DNA of 64,000 nt, taken from Cytidiella melzeri (taxonomy: Eukaryota > Basidiomycota > Agaricomycetes > Polyporales > Irpicaceae). Made by a program: the position numbers and the translations under genes. Of the stretch, positions 34,333 to 45,929 are shown one piece after another. Numbering within the stretch: the first letter of the stretch is position 1; each line of letters opens with the position of its first letter. The stretch covers positions 248,001-312,000 of the forward strand of contig JABYQR010000004.1 of assembly GCA_022592445.1 (NCBI GenBank), in the 5' to 3' direction. Under the pieces are notes generated by a model, which saw only the letters and a program-made list of their open reading frames with translations, did no database searches and was not told the origin of the DNA.

Positions 34333-34550
34333 CCGGAGCCCGCTATTTACAGTTGTTTGGTGCCAGCCGTCCTAGAGAGCGTCGGAGGATTAAGGTTGGG
34401 AAAGTTGATGCATGTCCTTATTTGGTAGCTTATATAATGATGTTGATTACTAATATCAATACATGTCTATAATTGGTTTATGTCGTTTATTATTTATCTA
34501 GTTAAGTCCCTCGAGACATAGCCTCCGACGCTCGAAAGGACGGCTGGGTA
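34333..34550 (-). repeat. Right terminal inverted repeat
   Basis: Reverse-complement partner of 28688-28899. It carries the 26-bp motif at 34363-34388 and, inverted, at 34522-34547. It starts about 120 bp upstream of the DUF6589 start codon, so it likely includes that gene's promoter. Confidence 0.9.
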
Positions 34551-34770
34551 GGAGCCTGAGTGAAGGCAACATTAGGGTGCATTGATCAGAACCTTGATGC
34601 CGTGATGGCCAATCCCGTAACCTTACAGCCATTTCCATAAAGTAGACAACACTAGGAATACCCACCCTTATGTAAGCACAATCAAATATTAGACGCCTGG
34701 CCAATAATGAGAATTGGTATAGCAAAAAACTTTGTAGGTCTTCGGGTAGTATAACAACTATTCAGATTGT

Positions 34771-35250
34771 TCAGATCTGCTTCTTAGCTTGAATATCAGC
34801 AAACTCATGCTTCAAGGAAGCAATGGTTGCGGCAGGTAGACTACGGTGACCATGAAACTTCCGCGCTGCCCAAGCTGCCTCTGCTCCGTCCATACCATTA
34901 GCGTACATGTTGATAACGCGCGCTGCCCGGTTTGCATATCTAGATAGTGTAGTAATTTCTTGTTAGCAGGTTGATTGACAAAGGAGAAATGGACACCTAC
35001 TGTCAGATCTATAATAAAGAGACCTTGTCGAGACAAGCTTTCACATTGGCCTCCATTTAGTTGTCTTCGGGCTGATGCAATAGAAGAACTTTGCAAGAAC
35101 CCAATACTGCTCAATAAAGTTTGTTTCCGGATGGAACTTTGGGTAGAAGTCACAGATATGACCCCGAGACTCAATAAATTCCTGTAAATGGCATTTCTGT
35201 GCCACAAAGTCAGGCTGAGTAAAGAGCGTCCGACAGCAACACCCACTGCA
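34771..35250 (-). pseudogene. C-terminal fragment of a DDE_3 (Tc1/mariner-IS630 type) transposase
   Basis: Minus-strand text CCCRTLFTQPDFVAQK, GHICDFYPKFHPETNFIEQYW and, after an intron, YANRAARVINMYANGMDGAE matches the end of DDE_3 transposases, where YPKFH..NFIEQYW holds the last catalytic acid. A frame loss follows ISPKTT, and TAG and TGA codons (35009-35011 and 35003-35005) precede the intron. The upstream half is missing: the reading meets the copia sequence at about 35240. About 220 bp of unassigned sequence lies between it and the right inverted repeat. Confidence 0.75.
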
Positions 35251-37711
35251 TCGGTTACTGGTCATTATCTGTACTGGTTGACTATTGTCGACGACTCAAC
35301 TCGATGGCTAACACTTGCGCCATTAAAAACAAAAGATGATGCCTTCACTCAATGGGTTATCTTCTCTACTGAGCTTCTTACGCAATACAATATTCGCGTT
35401 AAGATCCTTCAATCTGACAACGATGGTGTATTCACTGGTGCAAATATGACAAACTACTTGAAGTCACAAGGTACTATACCCCGGCTTACTGTGCATGATA
35501 CTTCTGCACAAAATGGTGTTGCTGAGTGCACACACCAGACTATTATGAACTTGGTTCGTGTAAACCTGCATACGGCTGCTTTACCAAACCGGTTATGGTG
35601 GTACACTGCGCTTCATGCAGTTTATCTCTATAATTGCACTCCTTGTGCTCCTCTTCAATATAAAACTCCTTACTTTGAACGCTATGGTACTGAAGCAAAC
35701 CTTGATGCGCTTCAAAAGTTTGGTCAACCGTGTATCGTATACAACAAATACCAAACCAATAAACTTGCGCCAAAAGGCAAGCGCGCCGTTTGGATAGGCT
35801 TTGCTGAATATTCCAAAGGCCACTACGTTTACTTCGGAACACGCGTAGGTGTCGAACAAAACTTGCAATTTGTTGACTCAACGGCACAAATTGAAGGGGA
35901 GAAAGAACCAAATATTGAAAAACCTACTCTTGAAAAACAACTTGAACTCGAGGAGAATCCTCATGTCGAACCCATGGACATCGATGAGCCTGACCCTTTC
36001 TGGTCCTAGGCGTACTACTAGAGGGCCTAAGCCTTCGTGCAAAGCTCGAGGCTTAAACTATGATGAAGTCGATACAAACATTGCCTTCTACTTGACTGAA
36101 TTCAACGCATACTACGCTGAAGACGTCGGTGATCCAGTTACTTACAAAGACGTACTTAACCACCCACTCAAGATCGACTGGCTCAAGTCGATGAGAACCG
36201 AGGTTGATACCCTCGAACAACTTGGCACTTGGGAATACTGTATCCTGCCGCCAAATGCGAACATCACTGGTTCGCGTTTTGTCTACAAAACAAAATACAA
36301 ACATGGCAAAGTCACTAAACTTAAGTCAAGACTTGTCGCGCAAGGATACTCCTAGTGTGACGGCATTGATAACTACTCAAACGACTTATTTGCACCTGTT
36401 GCGCGTATGAGTTCATTACGATTCGTACTTACTCTCGCGGCTTCACTACACTTCGAGATTACTCAGCTCGATATCAAGTCCACATACTTATACGGTAACA
36501 TCCACGACGATGAAGACCTTTATCTTCGTCCACCTCCTGGTGACTTACTTCCAAACCTGCCACCTGGCTGGGTACTTAAACTTCGGAAAACTATCTACGG
36601 CCTTAAGCAAGCCGGACGTCATTGGTACAAAGTACTATGCAACATACTCTTTGCACTTGGACTGAAGTGTTGTGAATTCGACAATGCAGTCTTCTACCTC
36701 TATCAAGGTGATAAACTTATACTTCTACTTGCTGTCCACGTTGACGACATTACTCTTGGAACTATCACTACTACTGTTGCCGAAAAATTTGAGATTGCAC
36801 TCAGACAACATGTTGAACTTACTAACGGTGGAACTATCCACTGGATGCTTGGCATGGAAGTTGCTTATGATAAAGCCGCAGGCATTATCAAGCTTTGTCA
36901 AAGGGATTATATCCTGAACATACTTAAACGATACAACTTTGACCACGAACATTCACGCCGTACACCAATGGTACACGAGCACAACTTAGCCCCCTGTGCT
37001 GTGACTGAACCACGTCAGGACGCTGACGCCATTACACACTACATGTCTCTTGTCGGTGGCTTACGCTACGTCGCCGACAGTACTCGGCCAGACATTGCTT
37101 ATTGCACTGGTCAACTAGCACGATACTTATCTGACCCTGCTAAGGAACACTACGCTGCAGCTAAACAGTGTTACCTTTACCTCAAGGGAACGTGCGACTA
37201 CTGGCTTGTCCTAGGAAACCAAGCCAACCCTACTTCTACTTCACTCGTAGGTTATGCCAACTCTGATGGTATGACTACATACGGCAATAAACCAATAATG
37301 GGCTACACCTTCACATACAACGACTCGCTTATCTCTTGGTCAAGTAAGCGCGGTTCACTTGTAACTTTATCGGTCACCGAAGCCAAACTGTACGCACTCG
37401 CTCATGCGTCCACAGAGGCCATCTATTTGAAGAGCCTCATAGATGAAATACTTAACTGCACTATGGACCCTGTCAAGCTGTACACTGACAGCGCGTCAAC
37501 TCTTGCGATTGTTTGTTCCCCCGAGGAACAACACTCTCAACATACTAAACACTTCAACATTCGCAAGAACTTCATCAGCGAATGTGTAACTAAAGGGTAC
37601 ATCACTGTGCACCACGTACCTTCTGCCGATCAACGTGCTGATACTCTTACTAAAGCACTACCTCTTGAAAAACTCAAGCACTTCAATGAACTACTTCATG
37701 TTCAGGCTTGA
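35236..37711 (+). pseudogene. Second Ty1/copia element, 5'-truncated pol
   Basis: Begins inside the integrase (TASVTGHYLYWLTIVDD) with SDNDGVF and SAQNGVAE. Frame changes near 36003, after DIDEPDPFW. Reverse transcriptase follows: SRFVYKTKYKHGKV, a TAG at 36353, FAPVARMSSLRF, LKLRKTIYGLKQAGRHWY and VHVDDITLG. RNase H has GYANSDGMTTYGNKP, and the frame ends LLHVQA at 37711. Gag, protease and 5' LTR are absent. It is clearly a different copia lineage from element 1. It is joined at its 5' side to the DDE fragment on the opposite strand, so one deletion may have removed parts of both. Confidence 0.9.
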
Positions 37712-37718
37712 AGGGGAG

Positions 37719-37945
37719 TGTTTCACTATTCTGTCTTCGTACTTAGCGCACGCTTAGCGCCGTAGTTACCATATATAAGACTTACTTTGATCAATGCACA
37801 GCTATCGCTTTTGATCCCCAACTCTCTCTGTGACCACCACCTCAGTCTTCTCTCTCAACGCTCTCAACTCCACTGATACCTTGTCAAAATTTACTGGGCT
37901 AGGTAAGCAATTCACTCCTGTACTACATAGCTAGTAGTATCAATG
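37719..37945 (+). repeat. 3' LTR (or part of it) of copia element 2
   Basis: After a purine tract (gaaggggag) comes tgtttcacta, the canonical TG start of an LTR, with a TATA-like ccatatataag at about 37768. No second copy is in the window, so the right end is a guess. Unlike element 1, it begins with TG. Confidence 0.5.
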
Positions 37946-39152
37946 CTGACTTGGTCTTTACTGAGCTAGACATTTGCATCAGATTTATAGCTGGTGAAAG
38001 TCTTGTGCTTCACACCAACCACCACCTCCTCGTCATTTTCCACTTCATGTCCCTGTTTGTCGTGTCGAGCACTTGTCTCTGCATCATTAGGTTCAGCCAA
38101 CAATCTAATCTATGTCATGAGGGGAAATAGAGACAACATGTGCCATTCTTCATGAACAGAAAACTGCCTGTTAGTTTGGTAGAAAAGGTACAACAAATTG
38201 TGAGGTAGATAATGTAACTATTTTCAGGAGGTGAATATTTGAGGAAGCCTGTACTCTTTCTCAGTGCATTGTTTGACCTGATAAATTATGCAGTGTTACA
38301 GTAAGTCTGGAATCCCTTATTTGTTTACTAACCTGACACCCCGTGGAATGACTGACACAACACTACTTGGAATGTCGAAACTCTCATCGAAGGAGCTCAC
38401 GCTTTTGCACTCCCTCTGCGACGTGTCTTATGCTGCAATTTCCTCGCTTCAGTAAGATCCCTCCGTCGCCGTCGCTGGTCACTAATACGGCTCCTTCGAA
38501 GCTTCGCGCACCGATGCAATGGTGCTGCGAGGTCAATGTGTAGCCAACAACAACTCCTTCCGTCCTTCTCACCAATCTAGGCTATGAGGATTTGGAATGG
38601 GTAGACATGTACACATTGTACAGCTTGCACGAGAGGATGACACGTTACTGCTCTTCAAGGACACCATTGTCATTGCAAAGGTGTGCAACTGTTTCGCAAT
38701 AAAATGAAACCCTGCCTTACTCTGCTGTCAGTACACTGGCCACACCATTGTCTCATTATTCTCAGCACACACAGCTAGTTGAAGACGGGCGAGCATTCAG
38801 TGACTGTTTTCACAAAGGTAGCGTGCATCTGACGACAAGCACCCGGGTTTATCAGGTTCAAGTTCTCGTCCAGACTTTCTCTGTTTCTTCGGCTGTTGGG
38901 AGATTGCTTTTGGTCTGCGTATGTACATTAGACTTAGGTGCACGCTGTTGATCCATTCCAGTAGTACTGATTCTTGAACTTGAGCAACCGTGTCTCGTCA
39001 GATCTTTTCTTGCAATTCAAGCCGGATACATAATACAGCAGGCGCGTCGACTGCTTCGCTTTGCAGTGCTCACGTTGCCTGCGCACCATCATGTATATCT
39101 ACAGATTAGCCTCACGTATTTCACTGGAGCATCTCATTCTCAAACCACCAGC
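37946..39152. other. Gene-poor stretch, likely old repeat remnants and arrestin promoter
   Basis: About 1.2 kb with many stops on both strands. No motif of a known family was recognised. The last 150 bp should hold the promoter of the arrestin gene. Confidence 0.45.
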
Positions 39153-41168
39153 ATGTCTGCAGAACCTCCCCCAATTTACTCGTCGAACGTCGCATATCTC
39201 CTCGACGAGTCTGCACAGCCCACAGAGCCTCAAATTCTCATAGTACCGCACTCGAATGGTGTAGGCTTCCAAAAGGGATATCTCGGTGCAGACGACGAGC
39301 ACGCTGCTATTGAAGGCGAGCTGCAGATTAAAGGAGTCAGTGATAGACCATGGGGTAGAGTGTGAGTATACAATGCTCCGCCATCCATCCATGTTACACG
39401 TCGTTGATGTATCGAGTCCAGGACCATGGCACTGCGCACGACGGAGAAAGTTCAGGAGTCCGAAGTGGAACTCGCTTCAACAGAGGTATCACTGTACTCT
39501 GCACTCTCCACGTTGAATGCGCACGAGCCGTTACCGTCTGTGTATCCATTCTCGATCCCCTTGTCGCCAGACACACCGCAATGCGTTCACACTCCGTGGT
39601 CTTCAATAACACATACGCTCACGGCGACGCTCCATCCCATCGATGCAAGCCAGCCAAGCGTATCGAACACGGTTACAGTACATACGCGCAGATACACGTC
39701 CCACACCTACAATCTCTCAGCGATGCCAGAGACGAAAGGCTTCGACGATCCAACACATGTGGAAGTGCAGGTTTCCCGTACGACATTTAGACCTGGCGAG
39801 CCCATTCCTCTGTATCTCACCATACCGCCGCCCCGAAGAGAGCTCGTTCTGGACGAAGGCATACGTCTTCGCAATGTTCGCGCCGAGCTCATTCGTCTTG
39901 TGTCATCCCACGAGAGCGCAGCCACTGCACACCCTATTGACCAAGAAGTAGGCGCGCCCCGAGCTTCATCGTCCAATGTCCAAAAAACGGCCAATGGCCC
40001 GACTTCAGAATCACTAGACATGCGATCTCACATAGGTGTTCCCGGAGGCGGAGAAGTCATCGCCGTATCAGGCGCCACGGCTCGCCTTCATCCCGCGGAT
40101 ACCGTCCGTCTGCGGCTGGTCCTACATCCTCGACAGGACGAACCACGCGGCAATGCTGAAGGATCGTCGAGCGACCTGGCGTCTGAGACTACCCTGGAAA
40201 AGGGTTCACAATGCGCCACTATCTCGCAGACGACTCTCTTTCTCGACGTGTCCTTCCAAATATGCGTTCACGTAACGTTCATGCACATGAGCAGCCACAC
40301 GGAGCGTATATGCACGATCTCAATACCGGTCGTTATCGTGCCACCAGCTGCTACGCTTCCAGAGGTTGAAGACGATATCGAAACCGCTTATCACAAGAAG
40401 CACGATCGACCACCGACCCATACGAATCGACAAGAGGATAGCAGCGCTCCTCGTTACTCCGCAGGAGAGGCAGGCCCTAGTTTCTCTCATGCGCCGCCGC
40501 CGTTCGAAGAACGCGAAGCTCCACCACCCTTCTTCCCATCTGAACCAGAGGCGTCGAGCTCCGGACTCCCCACCTTCCTCGAGTCGGAGGCAGAGATCTA
40601 TGTGCCAGAAAGTCACGACAATCCTATGGATCCTGTTCTACCCGAATTGATTTTTGAAGGCGAAGGCTCTCTGTTCGGCTTCACACCCTCAGACCAGTTC
40701 GACGGCTACCAAGTGTTCTCAGAACAAGAACGTGCAGGTACTCCTCCCCCCACCTTGGAAATGGCCACTTTGGATCCGGATGTTACCAGCCTTGCGACCA
40801 TGGACCGTAGTGCGGCATTGAACGCTTTGGAACTTGCTCTCGAGCAACACCACGAATCTTCCAATGACAGCGACCACCCTCCCCCACCTCCATCCATGGA
40901 CGACCCGTCGGATCCTCCGCCATCCATCGACTCTGACTTTCGTGCGCCTGGGTCACACCACGCCCCGCCCTCCTCTTCACCTATTCCGGCTCCCGCTTTC
41001 ATGGAGCAAGGAAGTTCTGCCGGTGCTCCTGTCGCAACGCCAGAGGCATCTCATGGGCATGCTCCACCGCCTTATCGTGTTCCCGACGGTGACGAGTCAG
41101 ATCATGATCACAACGACCATGTCACTCATCCACCTCCATATGTTGATCTTGTGCCTGGCAACGCATAG
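39153..41168 (+). CDS. Alpha-arrestin-like protein with PY motifs
   Basis: Arrestin-fold adaptor, by family a partner of Rsp5/NEDD4 ubiquitin ligases in endocytosis of membrane transporters. Two exons joined at GRV|TMALRTTEK (39153 to about 39362, then from about 39422). Beta-strand-rich N-terminus: AAIEGELQIKGVSD, WGRVTMALRTTEK; then the second arrestin lobe VQVSRTTFRPGEPIPLYLTI and ICTISIPVVIVPPAA. The C-terminal 250 residues are disordered and Pro/Ser/Glu-rich, with PPPY-type motifs in HAPPPYRVPDG and HPPPYVDLVPG near the end, the expected binding sites for Rsp5 WW domains. Length about 650 residues. Which permease it serves cannot be told. Confidence 0.8.
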
Positions 41169-41406
41169 AATAGACTCACCTACAAGTGACACTACGGAAA
41201 GCACATCACAGTCATGCTTAGTAAGGGTTTGTATCCATTGCACCAGAAAATAATAAAAGCAAATTCATGTACCGGAGTATGAAGCTAATGACAGAGGAAG
41301 AGGTCATAAGTACTAGATATATGTAAACCTGAGAGAGGCCGTGCGTGATAGTCATTAGACGAGTGACGATGGTGTGCGTGTACAGATACAGGCTGGAACA
41401 AGTGGA

Positions 41407-42480
41407 TCAGCAATTGCAAGCATCTTTGCCCTTGGCAGCATTCTCTTCCAAGTTAACCCCGCCCTCCTGCCTTGCTGCACCCGCACGGCCACCAGCAACT
41501 CCACTACGGCCAGCGCCACCACGGGATGAGGCCAGAATCTGCTCGATGGGAATTTGTTTGGCTGCAAAGTATAACCAGTAAACGCCGAGAACAATATGAA
41601 TGAGACAACACATATACTACATACCAATTTCAGTGAAGATATCCACAATTCCCTCTCCAGTTTTCGCACTCGTCTCAAAGAACAGCAAGCCAGCCTCCTG
41701 AGCATATGCCTCTGCTTCTTCTCTCGGCACCTGTCTCAAATTCTCTGGTTGATCGCTCGTAGCCTCGCCTGGCGTGGCAGTCGCATCGTCGGCTTCGTCT
41801 TCTGAGTCAGCAGCTGCAGTAGGTGAGGAAGGGGACGTAGACTGGACAAGATCAACTTTGTTGCCTGCGAGAGCGATGACGATGTTGGGGTTCGCTTGTC
41901 GCTGCAGCTCTTTTACCCACGTCTTGGCCTTCTCTAGACTAGACGCCTTCGTTACGTCGTAGACGACAACAGCAGCTTGAGCATTCCGATAGTACATGGG
42001 CTGTTGTTGAGCTATAAGCAGAGGACAAATAGAGCATTGAACGCAGTGAAACGCACAGCAAGTGAGTGGAATCGCTCCTGCCCGGCAGTGTCCCAAATTT
42101 CATAACGCAGCACCCGATCCTCCAATCGGCATTTCTGGGTGAGGAAGGCAGCACCAATTGTGGGTTCCTTGTTCGCCTGGAACTCGTTGGATACCTGCAA
42201 GGACGTGGCTGTTCAATGTGGGACCGTCACGCCTTGGAGCTATAGAGACGTACGAAACGCAGGACAACTGATGACTTTCCCACTGCAGCTTCGCCTGTAT
42301 TACAAGGATATAAGTGGAATGTTTCAGAAGACGAGATTGAAAGGAAACGGGGCCAGGACTGATCCAATGTATCCGACACAAAAAGAAGAAGCGATGAATA
42401 CAGAGACATTGACACTCACCGAGCAGGACGAGTTTGACCTGAACAGACTTATCAGCAGATGAACCAGACGCGTCAGTCAT
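41407..42480 (-). CDS. VPS21: Rab5-type small GTPase (Vps21/Ypt5)
   Basis: Endosomal Rab GTPase that drives early endosome fusion. Start 42480 ([20 protein letters not shown]). All G-motifs are present: [14 protein letters not shown], the switch I Thr in [31 protein letters not shown] and ETSAKTG. It ends with the prenylation motif CNC. Exons join at [29 protein letters not shown] and EI|AKQIPIE, GT-AG. The Rab5 effector region [20 protein letters not shown] supports the subfamily. Between NKVDL and the last helix there is an extra loop of some 30 residues rich in Ser, Asp and Glu, absent from most Rab5 proteins. It converges with the arrestin gene. Confidence 0.94.
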
Positions 42481-42810
42481 GTCTTCTGATGTCTAAAGGC
42501 GGTATGAAGGGAAGGGGATGTAAGCGGAGTCGAGGAGGATGGTGAGAGTAGAGAGAAAGCGGCGTTGAAGGGTGACGACAAGGAGGACTCCGGCCGACTC
42601 AGGCCCAGTCTTCGGACCGCCCGGTGCTGCGCCGTCAGGACATAGCTGAGAAATTCAAGTCGGCGATTCTCCATTGGTAGTCATCGGTTCAGGGCTGCAC
42701 TGCCTACAGGCCCTGCAGAGGCGCGGCTTCGACATTACATTAAGATAGAGCTTTTACTATGGCTATAGACTGTAGTACAACACTTGAAGTATAGCAGCTA
42801 GCCTGGCGCT
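42481..42810. other. Short spacer between Rab5 and lyase genes
   Basis: 330 bp upstream of the Rab5 start and downstream of the lyase stop. It should contain the Rab5 promoter. No distinct box was recognised. Confidence 0.4.
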
Positions 42811-45289
42811 CTACGTTGCTGCATCGCTATTTACTGGAAGTGGAATCTCGTAAAATCGCTTGAGCTGGTCGCAAGTCACGAAAAGATCATCTTCAAGTTC
42901 AGTGAATGTCGCGTCTCTGAAAACGGCCGGGCATTCGAAGGGAATGGCAGCCCCCGCCACCTCGACAGGAGCGGTAGAGCCGTCGACGCTCGAGCCCACG
43001 TCACTTGACGGCATGTCTCGCGACGCGGAGGAGTTAGTCCAAGGATTGTAAGTCACACCAAATGACGGATTTCCAGCGGTGGAAGAGCCCTCGGCAAAGG
43101 CTGGATCCTGGCTCTCGTCACTTCGCTTGGTCTTCCCTGCTGGAGAATTTGGAAGGGCTGCGCTTTGGTCATAAAACCAGAAAGGCTGACTCTGGTAATT
43201 AGGATCGTTTTTCTGGAGAAACGCCGCGTATTTTCCCTTCGGATCTCCGTAGGCAGCAGCGACGGCAGCAACGTGAGGAAAGATGTCCGACATGTCTTCG
43301 CTCTTGGGATTAACACCCATGACGTAGTCCAATGCCGTCTGAATCGTAGCGCCATACTTAGATTTTGCAGCCCATAGATTAAGCCCGAGCTGATCACCCA
43401 TCTTAGCGTTTGCCTAGAGTTTTGCCAGTGAGCAAGATATCTCGGCATAAAATTTGAGACGGACAACTCACAATCATTGCCTCTAGGTTGAAGCAACGGT
43501 AATGGTAAGGCCGAGTACGAACGGATTCGAAAGGCTGCTCGCCCGACTGCGCGATTTGGTCCAAGAATTGGCTGCTAAAATACTTCTGGAGAGTATCTCC
43601 AGCACCTTTGCCGTCACCCAGTGCAATCTTGACCGCAGCCACCTGGGCAACATAGAACGTAAGATGGTTACTATTGTAGCACGACCATATCCAATTGAGT
43701 ATAGAGCAACAACAACAGCATTTTCGGTACTTACTTCGCCTTCGACGCAACGCTCTTCCCAAGGTTGCTGGTCTGCAGCCAAGATATATAGGTCTTCATC
43801 CAGTTAGTCATGCTCGTATCACGGGCTGAGGTCCAATCCGGGGCTTTCGCCGAGCGCATCAGCTGAATTGCATTTGAGACTTTGACCATGCCGCGAAGAT
43901 CAAGAATACCAGTGAAAGTACCGACTTGATGGTCCTTGCCAGGACCGCGAACGAGCTGCCCGAAGTTGACGTTAGGGTTCATTCCAGTTGAGGACGACAG
44001 GAAGAAAGCATCTATAGCTTTGGCGACGTTCTGCGAGTAGCCAGCGGTCTGTTGCAGTGCGAAAGCAACGGCGTTATAGATCACCGACTGCGACATATCC
44101 TGCGTAGCGTCCGGTCCTTTCAGTCCGTTCGTATCCGGGTTCACTTGACCGTCACGGACAACATAGGGACACGTTGTCCAAGCTAGGACAATATCAATGA
44201 GCGAGATGATCTTCGAGTTGTGGTGTTACGACACTTACTCGCGCTCGGAGCAAGACTTTTCGTTGGAGAAGGAGTACACCCCGACTGTCCATCTTGAGTC
44301 TTCGCCGGAGCTTGAGCAGGGGCTTGAGTACCAGCCACTCGGTTTGAAGTTGAGGTCGTAGGCAGAAACCCAGTGATTTGCGGAACATTAGGTTCAGAGG
44401 GCGGAGCGGTGGGCACCGATGGAGTGTCTGCTGCTGATGCCGATGTACCATCTACAGAAAGGTCGGACGTCGCAGAGCCTGAGAGTATCTCGTCTTCCTG
44501 TCTGCGATATACCTTCGCACACCCTCTTCGCGTGACTGTTCGGTGTACACGCTTCATGCGATGTTCAAACAGCTGGGTTGACGGGCCTCGCCTGATAGGC
44601 AGCTTGACAGCGAAGTTGACAGCAGCGATCTCGTTCTTGAGGTCCTCAACGTCAGCGGCATTCTGTGATGTCTCAGTAGTATTATCGTCTGGACTGTCAG
44701 GATAATCTGGGTCGTAGTCGGTATTACTGTTTGGGTAATCGGTGCTGTCATCAGGATAGTCTCCATCGCCATTGGGGCCATCTCCTTCGTCGCTAGGCTC
44801 GTCGTATGTGTCGTTGGAGTTTATGTAGTGTGTCGAGCCTTTTGAGCACCAGTTGCAATCAGGCCAGTGGCTTTGAGTGGCATATCAGCGATCACGGATA
44901 CTTGTAAGACAAACTCGACATACTAGGGTGCCCAGCTGAGATAATCGCGAGCGTCGCCACTCGGTGGGTTAATCCCCTTTGTCCCAATGGCTATTTCACA
45001 TCACATGAGAGAATAAGCAAAGGGGAAAGGATGGACAAAGAGGGCGTACTCCAAGGGCCCTTCTGCGCAGTGCCCCCAGCCTTCGACGCAATATTGCCCT
45101 GCGCATTGGTGGTCGCGCCATTGGACTTGCCTTGCTTGACCACATAGTTTATGTTCACCCAGTCAATGGGGTCAGCTGAACACTTCTCGTCAGCAGCTTT
45201 CAGTGAGTATGCATTTGAAACCGACGCTTACCGGCTACACCAGCGGCCGCTAGAGAAAGTAGATAGACAGCGTTGTTGAGAACAACCAT
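42811..45289 (-). CDS. Secreted alginate-lyase-family protein (alpha/alpha toroid)
   Basis: Start 45289 with signal peptide MVVLNNAVYLLSLAAAGVA. Exons join GVA|ADPIDWVNIN, GPW|TIGTKGINPP, WAPY|HWPDCNWCSKG, PSA|TWTTCPYVVRDG, SKA|NNHLTFYVAQV and EAMI|ANAKMGDQ, all with AG acceptors. The core has SGDARDYLSWAPYHWPD, CPYVVRDGQVNPDTNG, LVRGPGKDHQVGTFTGILDL and GEQPFESVRTRPYHYRCFN, the conserved block of the alginate lyase (PF05426-like) family in fungi. An acidic, Asn/Asp-rich linker and a Ser/Thr/Pro linker separate the two parts. Fungi have no alginate, so the real polysaccharide is unknown. The C-terminus has no obvious GPI signal. Confidence 0.82.
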
Positions 45290-45929
45290 AGCGAAAACGA
45301 AATGAAGCTCAAACAAGCCCAGCTTGTAGACAGTGGAGAGGGTATGGTGGTAACAGACTCTAGAGATGCAATGCACGACTGGTCCGGTATGAGTATGGAC
45401 GAGGCTGACATCGGATGTCTAGAGTTGGAAGTGCCGAACTGTCAGTACACAAATTTGAGACATTTTGTTCAGATACCCACCACGATTCGTTAAAGCGGCA
45501 GTGATGTAGTACACGAATTCTGAAAGGTCAGCGGCGACCGTGACGACTCGGATAGCTGCATTGGCAAAGTTCAGTGATCAGACTGCATTGCGGCTGCAGC
45601 GTCTTATGACCTGGAAGTTGAGGTAGTTTTGAATGCGCATTATAGAGCTGACGCTGGGCGTTTTGTTGAAAGCACAGTATGGCGGTCAGTGCCAGCCTGC
45701 CAAACTCAGTATATACCACTGGCGTCAGTCACAGTGCGTCCCGCCTCCTTCCACATATGGTACTTATACCGCCACCCGTATCGATATCTAGTCTTATAAG
45801 TAATTTCGTCTCAGGCGCTCCGTCTTGGTCACCAAGTTCACCCTCCTGTCGCAACTTCCTCAGGCAGACGTTGTGTCGCACCCGCTACTCTCTGATCAGA
45901 GCATTGCAAGATCCTTACTTGGAAACGCA
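45290..45929. promoter_or_regulatory. Divergent promoter region between lyase and TFIIIA genes
   Basis: 640 bp separating divergent start codons. Short frames here are not convincing. Both promoters should lie here; no clear TATA box was picked out. Confidence 0.45.

Larger units (their letters stand above)
28688..34550. mobile_element. 5.9-kb terminal-inverted-repeat element carrying RecQ-like helicase and DUF6589 genes
   Basis: Two copies of a 212-218 bp sequence face each other at 28688-28899 and 34333-34550. Between them lie only two genes, convergent: RecQ-like helicase (plus) and a DUF6589 protein (minus), filling nearly the whole space. This is the layout of a DNA transposon with its own cargo. 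Outside the core repeats, a weaker match continues for about 14 nt (cttcac...tacccagcc), so the exact ends and target duplication are not settled. Both genes carry stops, so this copy is inactive. The element is inferred; a second copy elsewhere would prove it. Confidence 0.7.

Noticed and set aside
38700..38900. tRNA-like B-box resemblance (ggttcaagttc) in the gene-poor stretch
   Set aside because: No matching A box, acceptor stem or anticodon arm could be folded around it.
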